Assembly: GCF_015706575.1 (NCBI RefSeq)
Contig: NW_024037074.1
Coordinates: forward strand, 31,919,334 to 31,983,333
Length of the DNA stretch: 64,000 nucleotides
Origin: Patiria miniata
Lineage: Eukaryota; Echinodermata; Asteroidea; Valvatida; Asterinidae
Direction of reading: 5' to 3'
Part shown: positions 1-12,500 of the stretch, piece after piece
Numbering within the stretch: the stretch's first letter is position 1
How the letters are laid out: the number at the start of each line of letters is the position of its first letter
Made by a program: the position numbers and the translations under genes
The notes under the pieces: generated by a model
The model's database searches: none
What the model was told of the DNA's origin: nothing
The model's input: the letters and a program-made list of their open reading frames with translations, nothing else

Positions 1-436
1 GGTCAAGACGCTATGATTATTATGATTAAGAATAATATTTGGCGCAGTGGTTTATGGCCAATCAGAGCATTGCAAGAGACATATTGTTATGATGCGCTAG
101 CTCCTTGCGTTATGTACGCGCCCAAACGCTATAAAAGACGAGCCAAGTCGGGGCTCGGTGTTCAGATCGTGACTGGTTCTGGCCCGGTGAGGAAGTTCAT
201 CCAGAATAAGGAGCGCGTCGTACTCAACGTTCGATTGCAATGCACATCGGCGCTCCGCCTCATCGTTATCCACATAGACATTAGATAATACGCATCGGGC
301 ACGGTGTGTGCCAACAGTATTGGAAGACAATAAAACCGTTATTATTATTTGAAGAACAACACGATCTCTCCAGTCAGAATTCTTGTCTAGTCTCTAGTCA
401 TTTAGTACTTGAACCAGTGATTTCGCGCCCGTTACA
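1..436 (+). repeat. 5' LTR, right-hand part only
   Basis: Matches 9113-9548 base for base as far as I can read, at a constant offset of 9112. It contains a TATA-like box (CTATAAAAG, 129-137) and an AATAAA signal (329-334), as expected for the LTR promoter and polyadenylation regions. The outer part lies beyond the window. Confidence 0.93.
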
Positions 437-438
437 TT

Positions 439-456
439 TGGTGGCAGCGGTGACCG
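439..456 (+). other. Putative tRNA primer-binding site of the LTR element
   Basis: TGGTGGCAGCGGTGACC begins two bases after the LTR end. Retroelement primer-binding sites start with TGG, the complement of a tRNA CCA tail. I did not assign the tRNA. Confidence 0.6.
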
Positions 457-502
457 GACTTCGACGGAGGTATTGTACACGCTACCAGAAAGACAAAAGA
501 AG

Positions 503-1723
503 ATGAATACTTCTGATCAAGAAATCCAGTTCGGACCCACCGCCGGGGCGGGCCGTTCAAGTACGCCAGAAGATGACACCATCCATAGTTCACCGGCATT
601 GGGCGGTGATGGTGACGGTTCATTTCAACGTGAACGACGAGAAATCAACCTGATGAAGGAAGAAAACGAGAGGTTGAGGCGGCAACTTGCGGCAATGGGC
701 ACTGCCGATAATGAACGACAAGAACCGTCACCGTACAACATGGAACAACAGAGATCGACACAGAACAACATGTCAGCCCTGTCTGGCAATAAGCCGAGAG
801 TTCGGCCAGCGACGTATGATGGTATGAGCCCCTGGGAAGACTACCTTGTGCAGTTTGAGCTATTGGCTGAGCTCAACGGGTGGAGTGCACGGGAGAAGGC
901 GATGTACCTGGCCGCTAATCTACGGGGCGCAGCACAGGCCGTGCTGGGTGACTTAGATGTCACTAGACGACGAGATTATAACGCCCTCGTCACGGCACTC
1001 GGTCGACGATTTAGCCCTGACAACCAGACGGAGATGTTTCGTGTTCAATTAAAGAACCGAACGAGAGGGCGAGATGAGAAACTTCCCGAGTTGGCCCAGA
1101 GCATAAGGCGGTTGACACGACGGGCATACCCAACGGCACCCTACGAGCTACAAGAAACACTAGCGAGAGAGCATTTCATGGATGCTCTAGATGATGCTGA
1201 CATCCGTTGGCGAGTGTTTCAGTCCAGGCCGATCAACATTGATGATGCTGTGAGAGTTGCCATTGAGCTTGAGGCATTTCATACGGCAGAGAGACAACGG
1301 GGCCAAATAAGACGGTCAGCACCGGCTGCCAGAGTGATATCCTCTGACACAGCAGATACAACAGCCGCACAACCCCTGGAACGACAGCTGGCTGCATTTA
1401 CCTCTACAATCGGTAATGCTATTGCCGAAGGGTTCAACAATCTACAGAAACAACTAAATGGGGAAGGGAAAATGGATAATGGCCAAAAGTTTAACCCCAG
1501 ATCATCAACACAACGAAGATGGGCTCGTCAGGGAGACAAAGGCACCGTGGAGTGTTGGAACTGCCACGAGACCGGCCATTTCCGACGAGAATGCCCAAAA
1601 GCCGGTTCATGGAGAAATGATACAAGCTCCCTTCAGGAAAACGGCGGACAGTCGAGCTTGTGGGCCGAAGATCGACTACAGCACCCAGGCCCAGGCCAAC
1701 AGACCCAACAACAACAACAATAA
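503..1723 (+). mobile_element. gag region of the Ty3/Gypsy element (fossil)
   Basis: Encodes a capsid-type polyprotein with an early charged coiled-coil-like stretch and a retrotransposon gag domain with the WxxYLxxFE-like start. A CCHC zinc knuckle of the form CWNCHETGHFRRECPK (CX2CX4HX4C) lies near the end, followed by a Gln-rich tail. The knuckle is the usual nucleic-acid-binding part of a gag nucleocapsid. Confidence 0.85.
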
Positions 1724-3771
1724 AGCCACGCATCAGATCGACAGTAGGGGCATGTGGCATGTATGTGGCCGGACATCTAGAAGGGGTTGGTGTGAATTTT
1801 CTGGTAGATACAGGGGCCAACATAACGATAGTGAGGCCAGAGATTTACTACGCCATACCAGAATCAACGCGACCACGACTAGAGAATAAAGAAATCACCA
1901 TGGTAACAGCAGATGGCAAGCCCCTACTTTCCCTTGGGCGTGGGAATTTTCAACTTAAAATCGGCAAGCAGAGCCCTCAGGTACAACATGATGTATGGGT
2001 GGCTGAGATCGACATAGACGGCATCCTGGGCTATGATTTCATGATGAAATACAACTGTAATCTAGATTTGGGTAAGGCAGAAATGAAACTGCACGACATA
2101 CCCATAGCGTGCACAGCCACTGCACGGGCATCAGCATCATCATGCCGTATCACTGCAGACAATACTGTGAACATTCCACCAGGTGGAGAGGTATTGCTAC
2201 GGGGAAAACTGTACAAAGGCTTATCTCGCCGGCCATGTGACGAATGTCAACAGTGCGAAAGAATTGAGCACAATGACCATGAAATGCATGATCATGTCAT
2301 CACAACGAAGCCGACAGCCATCATTAACTTAGAACCAAATGATGTCTTGCTTAATTGCAAAGAGAAAGAAGAAGTGACGAGCCACAAAGAAAAGTGTATC
2401 GACAAAGAAAAATCACCATGCAATGGCAATGATGATGAAGTGCATGGTTGCTCAGCCCAACCCGTGTGCACAAATAAAGTTGATAAAAACGAAGACATAC
2501 AAGATGTAAGCACTGACCCCAACGCAAATACTGAGGCGCAAGATGTACCAATAACGTACTGTTCCGTGATTGGAACTACCGAGGCCGGAGAAGAAACCCC
2601 AGAGGAAAAGTCTGAAGAGGGCTGGAGGTCAGGAGACCTCGGATGGACAGCCAAGGACTTGAGAGGGTCGCAACTGGATGACAGAGACATCGGGCAGATA
2701 CTCCGATGGAAAGAGTCAAGAGAAGAGCGACCAGACTGGGCAGAAGTCTCTCCCGAGGGCAGAGTAGTTAAATCATATTGGACGCAATGGGAGCGTCTAG
2801 AAGTACGTGATGGAGTGCTGTATAGACGATGGGAATCAGCTGTAGGTGATACAATAACGTGGCAATTAATCCTTCCTTCGAATATGCGTGAAGACTTGAT
2901 GAGACTTCTTCACTGTGAACCAACGTCCGGACACTTGGGACGGACTAAGACGTCTGACAGAGTTCAGAAAAGGTTCTACTGGTACGAGTGGCGAAGTGAC
3001 ATTAGCAAGTTTTGCAAAAGTTGCGATATCTGCGCAACTCGCAAACAGCCGCTGAATCACCGTCGCAGCCTTATGAAGAAGTACAATGTCGGCATACCAA
3101 TGGAAAGAATAGCCATTGATGTGATGGGTCCTCTGCCAGTTTCAGATCGAGGGAAATTACCTGCGGACTTGCTAATTGAGCGACCCCTAGAAGAAAAGTA
3201 CAGTGAGCATACAGAGAACGCAGAGAAGTTACTCGAGCACATGGAAACCACACGACGGTATGCGAGAGAACATCTGAAAGTAGCGACAGAAAAACAAAAG
3301 AAAAGCTATGACCACAAAGCAAATGCAGGTGGCTACAACAAAGGAGATGTTGTATGGTTGTACAACCCAACGAAGAAGAAAGGGATAAGTCCTAAACTGC
3401 AGAGATACTGGGAAGGCCCGTACCTGATTACCAAGAGGCTGAGTGATGTCACTTACAGGCTTCAGAAAGGGCCGAAGACAAAACCAAAGGTCGTACATAG
3501 TAACCGACTCAAGCCATATTGTGGAAGCAAGCAAGTCAAATGGCTTTGGAAAGAAACAAGCAATAAACAAGACACGAAATGTAGCCGGGAAGAAAAAGAA
3601 GTCAGGATGGACTCTGCAGAACAAGACAGAAACAAAAGAAGTTCGACGAAAGTACAAGTAACAAAGCGGCGAAGGACTGGACGACAAGATAAACCTTTGG
3701 CAGAAAACCAAGAAACTAATCTACGAAGAAGTCAGCGAAGCAGGTGCCAACCAGAAAGATATCGAAATTAG
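1660..3771 (+). mobile_element. Protease and integrase-related region of the Ty3/Gypsy element (fossil)
   Basis: Overlaps the end of gag in another frame, as is usual for this family. It carries an aspartic protease signature (LVDTGANITIV). Further on comes an integrase zinc-binding motif (HX4H and CX2C, around GHLGRTKT and CDICATRK), followed by a C-terminal GPY/F-like module (WEGPYLITKRL). Other pol domains were not recognised. The element is incomplete, and I treat this as a fossil. Confidence 0.82.
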
Positions 3772-6700
3772 CACCAGTGAACAGGCACATCCGGTAACCT
3801 GTAAAGCTCACTATAACTCAGGAGAGTTATACTTCTTAGGTGAGGGGGGTGTTATTAGTTTAACACCAGTGAGGGGTTAAGCTCCCTCTACTGCCCCAGC
3901 CAGGTGTAGCAGGGGGGTGTACCTGCATCGCCGAACCCTTTGGGTTTTATCGACTGAGGAGTAATCTGAAGTCAGCCACCACACCTTGTCGCTTGGGGTG
4001 TAAAATACAATGCCGGGTCTACCAGTCTAATAATGCAGCTGCGCGGATCGACATGTCGTCATCATCATCATGAAGCTAGCCTCTGTTTTTTTCAGTCAAT
4101 CGAGTTATTCCGCACAAGATCATCAAGTGTTCATCGATGGGGCTATCTAGCCCGGCTATCCAGCGCACCAGGGTCAGCCACCCTCAGCTTTAGAGTTCAT
4201 CGACGGGGCTATCTAGCCCGGCTATCCAGCGCACCAGGGTTAGCCACCCTCAGCATAGAGTTCATCGATGGAGATATCTTATCTAGCCGGTACCAGGGTC
4301 AGCCAACCTCAGAGGTTCCCGAGTGATCATTAGAGAAGATTTGGTAAGATACGAGTTGGTACAAAAACGAACACAGTGAAGAATGGGTCTTGAAATACAA
4401 ATTTGGGGAGTTTAAATTTTAATAGAAGTAGCCTGCCGCTTTTGGACGTGATGCGTCCGAAACGCATGTTTCTTTAATAATGTGTGTAGCGCCCTCAAAA
4501 GTCGAGACGCGAATAGCCTAGTGATGGAGTGCTGTATAGACGATGGGAATCAGCTGTAGGTGATACAATAACGTGGCAATTAATCCTTCCTTCGAATATG
4601 CGTGAAGACTTGATGAGACTTCTTCACTGTGAACCAACGTCCGGACACTTGGGACGGACTAAGACGTCTGACAGAGTTCAGAAAAGGTTCTACTGGTACG
4701 AGTGGCGAAGTGACATTAGCAAGTTTTGCAAAAGTTGCGATATCTGCGCAACTCGCAAACAGCCGCTGAATCACCGTCGCAGCCTTATGAAGAAGTACAA
4801 TGTCGGCATACCAATGGAAAGAATAGCCATTGATGTGATGGGTCCTCTGCCAGTTTCAGATCGAGGGAAATTACCTGCGGACTTGCTAATTGAGCGACCC
4901 CTAGAAGAAAAGTACAGTGAGCATACAGAGAACGCAGAGAAGTTACTCGAGCACATGGAAACCACACGACGGTATGCGAGAGAACATCTGAAAGTAGCGA
5001 CAGAAAAACAAAAGAAAAGCTATGACCACAAAGCAAATGCAGGTGGCTACAACAAAGGAGATGTTGTATGGTTGTACAACCCAACGAAGAAGAAAGGGAT
5101 AAGTCCTAAACTGCAGAGATACTGGGAAGGCCCGTACCTGATTACCAAGAGGCTGAGTGATGTCACTTACAGGCTTCAGAAAGGGCCGAAGACAAAACCA
5201 AAGGTCGTACATAGTAACCGACTCAAGCCATATTGTGGAAGCAAGCAAGTCAAATGGCTTTGGAAAGAAACAAGCAATAAACAAGACACGAAATGTAGCC
5301 GGGAAGAAAAAGAAGTCAGGATGGACTCTGCAGAACAAGACAGAAACAAAAGAAGTTCGACGAAAGTACAAGTAACAAAGCGGCGAAGGACTGGACGACA
5401 AGATAAACCTTTGGCAGAAAACCAAGAAACTAATCTACGAAGAAGTCAGCGAAGCAGGTGCCAACCAGAAAGATATCGAAATTAGCACCAGTGAACAGGC
5501 ACATCCGGTAACCTGTAAAGCTCACTATAACTCAGGAGAGTTATACTTCTTAGGTGAGGGGGGTGTTATTAGTTTAACACCAGTGAGGGGTTAAGCTCCC
5601 TCTACTGCCCCAGCCAGGTGTAGCAGGGGGGTGTACCTGCATCGCCGAACCCTTTGGGTTTTATCGACTGAGGAGTAATCTGAAGTCAGCCACCACACCT
5701 TGTCGCTTGGGGTGTAAAATACAATGCCGGGTCTACCAGTCTAATAATGCAGCTGCGCGGATCGACATGTCGTCATCATCATCATGAAGCTAGCCTCTGT
5801 TTTTTTCAGTCAATCGAGTTATTCCGCACAAGATCATCAAGTGTTCATCGATGGGGCTATCTAGCCCGGCTATCCAGCGCACCAGGGTCAGCCACCCTCA
5901 GCTTTAGAGTTCATCGACGGGGCTATCTAGCCCGGCTATCCAGCGCACCAGGGTTAGCCACCCTCAGCATAGAGTTCATCGATGGAGATATCTTATCTAG
6001 CCGGTACCAGGGTCAGCCAACCTCAGAGGTTCCCGAGTGATCATTAGAGAAGATTTGGTAAGATACGAGTTGGTACAAAAACGAACACAGTGAAGAATGG
6101 GTCTTGAAATACAAATTTGGGGAGTTTAAATTTTAATAGAAGTAGCCTGCCGCTTTTGGACGTGATGCGTCCGAAACGCATGTTTCTTTAATAATGTGTG
6201 TAGCGCCCTCAAAAGTCGAGACGCGAATAGCCTAGTGATGGAGTGCTGTATAGACGATGGGAATCAGCTGTAGGTGATACAATAACGTGGCAATTAATCC
6301 TTCCTTCGAATATGCGTGAAGACTTGATGAGACTTCTTCACTGTGAACCAACGTCCGGACACTTGGGACGGACTAAGACGTCTGACAGAGTTCAGAAAAG
6401 GTTCTACTGGTACGAGTGGCGAAGTGACATTAGCAAGTTTTGCAAAAGTTGCGATATCTGCGCAACTCGCAAACAGCCGCTGAATCACCGTCGCAGCCTT
6501 ATGAAGAAGTACAATGTCGGCATACCAATGGAAAGAATAGCCATTGATGTGATGGGTCCTCTGCCAGTTTCAGATCGAGGGAAATTACCTGCGGACTTGC
6601 TAATTGAGCGACCCCTAGAAGAAAAGTACAGTGAGCATACAGAGAACGCAGAGAAGTTACTCGAGCACATGGAAACCACACGACGGTATGCGAGAGAACA

Positions 6701-7948
6701 TCTGAAAGTAGCGACAGAAAAACAAAAGAAAAGCTATGACCACAAAGCAAATGCAGGTGGCTACAACAAAGGAGATGTTGTATGGTTGTACAACCCAACG
6801 AAGAAGAAAGGGATAAGTCCTAAACTGCAGAGATACTGGGAAGGCCCGTACCTGATTACCAAGAGGCTGAGTGATGTCACTTACAGGCTTCAGAAAGGGC
6901 CGAAGACAAAACCAAAGGTCGTACATAGTAACCGACTCAAGCCATATTGTGGAAGCAAGCAAGTCAAATGGCTTTGGAAAGAAACAAGCAATAAACAAGA
7001 CACGAAATGTAGCCGGGAAGAAAAAGAAGTCAGGATGGACTCTGCAGAACAAGACAGAAACAAAAGAAGTTCGACGAAAGTACAAGTAACAAAGCGGCGA
7101 AGGACTGGACGACAAGATAAACCTTTGGCAGAAAACCAAGAAACTAATCTACGAAGAAGTCAGCGAAGCAGGTGCCAACCAGAAAGATATCGAAATTAGC
7201 ACCAGTGAACAGGCACATCCGGTAACCTGTAAAGCTCACTATAACTCAGGAGAGTTATACTTCTTAGGTGAGGGGGGTGTTATTAGTTTAACACCAGTGA
7301 GGGGTTAAGCTCCCTCTACTGCCCCAGCCAGGTGTAGCAGGGGGGTGTACCTGCATCGCCGAACCCTTTGGGTTTTATCGACTGAGGAGTAATCTGAAGT
7401 CAGCCACCACACCTTGTCGCTTGGGGTGTAAAATACAATGCCGGGTCTACCAGTCTAATAATGCAGCTGCGCGGATCGACATGTCGTCATCATCATCATG
7501 AAGCTAGCCTCTGTTTTTTTCAGTCAATCGAGTTATTCCGCACAAGATCATCAAGTGTTCATCGATGGGGCTATCTAGCCCGGCTATCCAGCGCACCAGG
7601 GTCAGCCACCCTCAGCTTTAGAGTTCATCGACGGGGCTATCTAGCCCGGCTATCCAGCGCACCAGGGTTAGCCACCCTCAGCATAGAGTTCATCGATGGA
7701 GATATCTTATCTAGCCGGTACCAGGGTCAGCCAACCTCAGAGGTTCCCGAGTGATCATTAGAGAAGATTTGGTAAGATACGAGTTGGTACAAAAACGAAC
7801 ACAGTGAAGAATGGGTCTTGAAATACAAATTTGGGGAGTTTAAATTTTAATAGAAGTAGCCTGCCGCTTTTGGACGTGATGCGTCCGAAACGCATGTTTC
7901 TTTAATAATGTGTGTAGCGCCCTCAAAAGTCGAGACGCGAATAGCCTA
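2807..7948 (+). repeat. Perfect tandem triplication, 1,714-bp unit
   Basis: Three head-to-tail copies lie at 2807-4520, 4521-6234 and 6235-7948, each 1,714 bp. Translations and landmark sequences are identical in all three. Each copy holds the integrase-related segment and about 750 bp of downstream noncoding sequence. Short shared bases (GTGATGG and ATGG) sit at the junctions, which suggests microhomology. Identity this high means a very recent event or an assembly artefact. Confidence 0.95.
4129..4315 (+). repeat. Short tandem repeat, ~65 bp, three units (in each 1,714-bp copy)
   Basis: Units begin GTTCATCGAYGG at 4129, 4195 and 4260 and contain CTATCTAGCC and CACCAGGGT. The same block recurs at about 5843 and 7557 because of the triplication. 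The third unit is shorter and diverged. Confidence 0.85.
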
Positions 7949-8350
7949 ATGGCAGCGCCCTATAGCTTGGCCTGTGTACCAGTGTAGTGTATACGGCTCA
8001 AGTAGAACTGCGGTAAGAAATTTTGCCGTTTTGTTTGAAGTTGAAAAGTAACGTCAGACGGAAACTGTGTCTGTTCAGTATGGTAGACGCAGGAACAGTT
8101 CGTTTTTGTAGAAGACATGTATCGTTGATGTATGTAGGACAAAGATAAATATTTGTGCGAAATTTGTAAATTGTTCTGCACGGTGTGTATAAATGTACAT
8201 GTACATGCATTCAATAATGACTGTCGTGTTAGTTGTACAGACTACGGAAACTAGACGATGTTTGAAAACTGTGATGCTGCTGCTGATTTAAACATCAGAA
8301 TGGTTTTTCCAAAAACAGAGATTAAGTTATTTAGATTAAGTAAACGTTTT

Positions 8351-8569
8351 GTTGAGGATATTCAGAGTTGCGGACCATTTCTAGTTTTATTTATTATTGT
8401 TGAGGATACTTGTTGCGGACTATCTCTAGTTTTATTTATTATTGTTGAGGATACTTGTTGCGGACCATTTCTAGTTTCATTTATTAATGTTGAGGATATT
8501 AGTTGCGGACCATTTCTAGTTTCATTTATTAATGTTGAGGATATTTGTTGCGGACTACTTATTGTATTG
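8351..8569 (+). repeat. 45-bp minisatellite near the 3' end of the LTR element
   Basis: Units start GTTGAGGATA at 8351, 8399, 8444, 8489 and 8534, with spacings of 48, 45, 45 and 45 bases. The period is a multiple of three, so the stretch stays open and reads as a 15-residue repeat (core EDTCCGPFLV). I do not call it a gene, because the open frame follows from the repeat. Confidence 0.88.
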
Positions 8570-8848
8570 AAATAATTTTGGACATTGCTGAGGACGACTG
8601 TTGGAATATCTTGGGGTGCATAAATTACTTTCAGTGTGGCGGACAATTCTAATTTAAAGTGACAGGACTTTTTAAGCCGTGAGCTTGGCATAAGGAACCA
8701 AATATGATTCTTTTATTGAGAACATTGTAAGACTGCCTGGTGCAGTCAAGTCATAGGTAGTTTAATTACACATGCATTTTCGTTAACGTTTATTTGGTTC
8801 ATTCGTAGTTAAATGCGAGGGCGCATTTGTGTCTTAAGTTGGGGAGAA

Positions 8849-9548
8849 TGTAACGAAAATGCAAGTCATGATTAATTTCCAGTTAGCACACTTTATTCTT
8901 CACTCTGAGAAGATACAGGTTCCTTTCATAAACTTAATTGATAGGACTTACGGAAGATAAGAAGATAAGTTTAAAGTTACTAACGTGTATTTCAATGAGA
9001 AGAATTAATGCCAATACAGTTGACTGTGTACTGATAATAGGGCCTATGATAAACTAATGGTAGAATAACTGTTAAATGAAATGACTTGTACAAGTTTAAT
9101 TCAAGCTTTATAGGTCAAGACGCTATGATTATTATGATTAAGAATAATATTTGGCGCAGTGGTTTATGGCCAATCAGAGCATTGCAAGAGACATATTGTT
9201 ATGATGCGCTAGCTCCTTGCGTTATGTACGCGCCCAAACGCTATAAAAGACGAGCCAAGTCGGGGCTCGGTGTTCAGATCGTGACTGGTTCTGGCCCGGT
9301 GAGGAAGTTCATCCAGAATAAGGAGCGCGTCGTACTCAACGTTCGATTGCAATGCACATCGGCGCTCCGCCTCATCGTTATCCACATAGACATTAGATAA
9401 TACGCATCGGGCACGGTGTGTGCCAACAGTATTGGAAGACAATAAAACCGTTATTATTATTTGAAGAACAACACGATCTCTCCAGTCAGAATTCTTGTCT
9501 AGTCTCTAGTCATTTAGTACTTGAACCAGTGATTTCGCGCCCGTTACA
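8849..9548 (+). repeat. 3' LTR, complete, ~700 bp
   Basis: Starts TGTAACG directly after a purine tract and ends CGTTACA, giving a short perfect inverted end (TGTAAC/GTTACA). It contains the same TATA-like box (about 9241-9249) and AATAAA (9441-9446) as the 5' copy. Its last 436 bp match 1-436. Confidence 0.93.
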
Positions 9549-12500
9549 ATATAATGACGCGATTGCCAATTGACGTAAGAAACGCCATAAATTATACCGG
9601 GAAAGAATAAAGATGTACATTGTTATATAAATATTATTTATACATCTTTCAAATAACGTGTCTTTAATTGTGAGCATTCCAAACAATACAGTAATTCGCA
9701 ATAGTAATAAAATGGTATATGATAGCACGATCAATGCGTCTCTATTAAATTTAAAAAAAATATAATTTAGGCCCCTATGTGTGAAATATTCTTTGATTAA
9801 CTATGAGCATTCCATACGAATGAGTTAATCGCAAAATATAGCAACAACAAAAGAGAAAGGAAAAAGAGAAAATTCCTTTACCCTAAAAACTGGAAATATA
9901 ATTTGTTTAAAAAAAAAGTCAAATGGGACACTTCATGTATTGATTTAACAGTTTGCAAGGAGTTAGCCTTACATTTTTAGCAAAATTGGGAAAAATCAGA
10001 TGTTTCTGGAAAATTGCAGCTTGTAAGGGGTTAACCTTGCATTTTAGTAGAATTTAGATGTTTATGAAACATTTCAAATTGTAAGGGGTGAACCTTGCAT
10101 TTTTTAGCGAAATTGGGCAAAATCAGATCTTTCTGGAAAATTTCAGATTGTAAGGGGTTAACCTTGCTTTTGTAGTAAAATTTGGCAAAATAAGATGTGT
10201 ATGAAAAATTTCAAATTGTAAGGGGTTAACCTTTCTTTTTTAGTAAAATTGGGAGTAAAATTAGTAAAATCATATGTTTCTTGACAATTGAAGATTGTGA
10301 GGTTAAAATGGCATTGTTAGCATAACTGGGCAATATCAGATTTATATGAAAAATCTCAAATAGTAAGGGGTGAACCTTGTATTTTTAGCGGAAACTTTAC
10401 ATCTGGATTTTTTTAGAAGCATCTGATTTTGCCTAATTTTAGAAAAATATGCTCCAAATTTTGCTAAAAAAGCAAGGCTAACCCCTAACCATTTTAGATT
10501 TTTCATACAAATCTGATTTTGCCAAATTTTACTAAATATACAAGGTACACCTCTTACAATTTAAAATTTTTCATAAACATTTCTTTTTGCCCAATTTTGC
10601 TAGAAATACAAGGTTAAGCCCTAACAATCTGCCATTTTCCAGAATCATCTGATTGTGTCCTATTTTGCTAAAAAAATGCAAGGTTAACCCCTTACAATTT
10701 GAATTTTTTTCATGAACATCTAATTTTTCCCAATCTTATTCAAAAAGCAAGGTTAACCCCTTACAATCTGCAATTTTCCAGAAACATCAGATTTTTTTCC
10801 CAATTTCGCTTAAAAAATGCAAGGTTAACCCCTTATAATTTGAAATTTTTCATAAACATCTAACTTTGCCAAATTTCACTAAAAAAGCAAGGATAATCCC
10901 TACAATCTGAAATTTTCCAGAAACATCTGATTTTGCCCAATTTTGCTAAAATGCAAGGTTAACCCCTTACAATTTGAAATTTTCCATAAACATCTGATTT
11001 TGCCCTATTTTGCTTAAAAAAATGCAATCTGAACCCCTTACAATTTGAAATTTTTCATAAACATCTAATTTTACCAAATTTCACTAAAAAAAAGTAATGT
11101 TAATTCCTTACATCGGATTTTTTTTCAGAAACATCTGATTTTGCCCAATTTTGCTAATATATGCAAGGTTCACCCCTTACAATTTAAGATTTTTCATAAA
11201 AATCTCATTTTGCCAAATTTTGCTTAAAATGCAAGGTTAACCCCTTTCAATCTGCAATTTTCCAGAAACATTTGATTTTGCCCTAATTTGGCAAAGGTTA
11301 ACCCCTTACAATTTTTGATTTTTCATACAAATCTGATTTTTCCCAATTTTGCTAAAAATGCAAGGTGAACCCTTTACAATCTGAAATTTTTCATGAACAC
11401 CTGGTTTTGCCGTATTTTGCTAAAAAAAGCAAGGTTAACCCCTAACAATTTGAAATTTTTCATGCACATTAAAATTTGCCAAATTTTACTAAACAAGCAA
11501 GGTTAACCCCCTTACATCTGAAAATTTCAGATGTAATGGGGTTAACCTTCCTTTTTAGTGCCCTAATTTGGCAAAGGTTAACCCCTTACAATTTTTGATT
11601 TTTCATACAATTCTGATTTTTCCCAATTTTGCTAAAAAAGCAAGGTTAACCTCCTTACATCTGAAATTTTTCAGAAACATCTGATTTTGGCCAATTTTGC
11701 TAAAAATGCAAGGTTCACCCCTTATAATTTGAGATTTTTCATAAAAATCTGATATTGCCCAGTTTTGCTAAAAATGCAAGGTTAACCCCTTTCAATCTGC
11801 AATTTTCCAGAAACATCTGATTTTGCCCTAATTGGGCAAAGGTTAACCTCTTACAATTTTTGATTTTTCATACAAATCTGATTTTTCCCAATTATGCTAA
11901 AAATGCAAGATCAACCCCTTACAATCTGACATTTTTCATAAACACCCGATTTTGCCCTATTTTGATAAGAAATGCTAGGTTAACCCCTTACAATTTGAGA
12001 TTTTTCATTAACATTTAATTTGCCCAATTTCGCTAAAAATACAAGGTTCACCCCTTACAATTTAAGATTTTTCATATCAATCTGATATTGCCCAGTCATG
12101 CTAAAAATGCCAAGTTAACCACTTACAATCTGCAATTTTCAAGAAACATCTTATTTTACCCAATTTCGCTTAAAAAAGCAAGGTTAACCCCTTTCAATCT
12201 GCAATTTTCCAGAAACATCTGATTTTGCCCTAATTTGGCAAGGTTAACCCCTTACAATGTTTGTTTTCTCATACAAATCTGATTTTGCCCAATTTTGCTA
12301 AAAATGCAAAGTTAACCCCTTACCATCTGAAATTTTCCATAAACACCTGATTTTGCCCTATTTTGCTAAAAAATGCAAGGTTAACTACTGACAATTTGAA
12401 TTTTTTTTATAAACATTTAAATTTTCCCAATTTTACTAAAAAAGAAAGGTTGACCCCTTACAATTTGAAATTTTTCATACACATCTTATTTTGCCAAATT

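Larger units (their letters stand above)
1..9548 (+). mobile_element. Ty3/Gypsy LTR retrotransposon, 5' end cut by window edge
   Basis: The right LTR (8849-9548) begins TGTAAC and ends GTTACA, and its last 436 bases recur at 1-436 as the visible part of the left LTR. A primer-binding-like site (TGGTGGCAGCGG, from 439) follows the left LTR, and a purine tract (GGGGAGAA, 8841-8848) precedes the right one. Parts recognised between them are gag with a CCHC zinc knuckle, an aspartic protease, and integrase-related sequence with an HHCC finger and a GPY/F-like module. The order and the GPY/F module fit Ty3/Gypsy. No difference was seen between the shared LTR parts, so the insertion looks recent. 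The copy looks incomplete (broken) and carries an internal tandem triplication. Confidence 0.93.
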
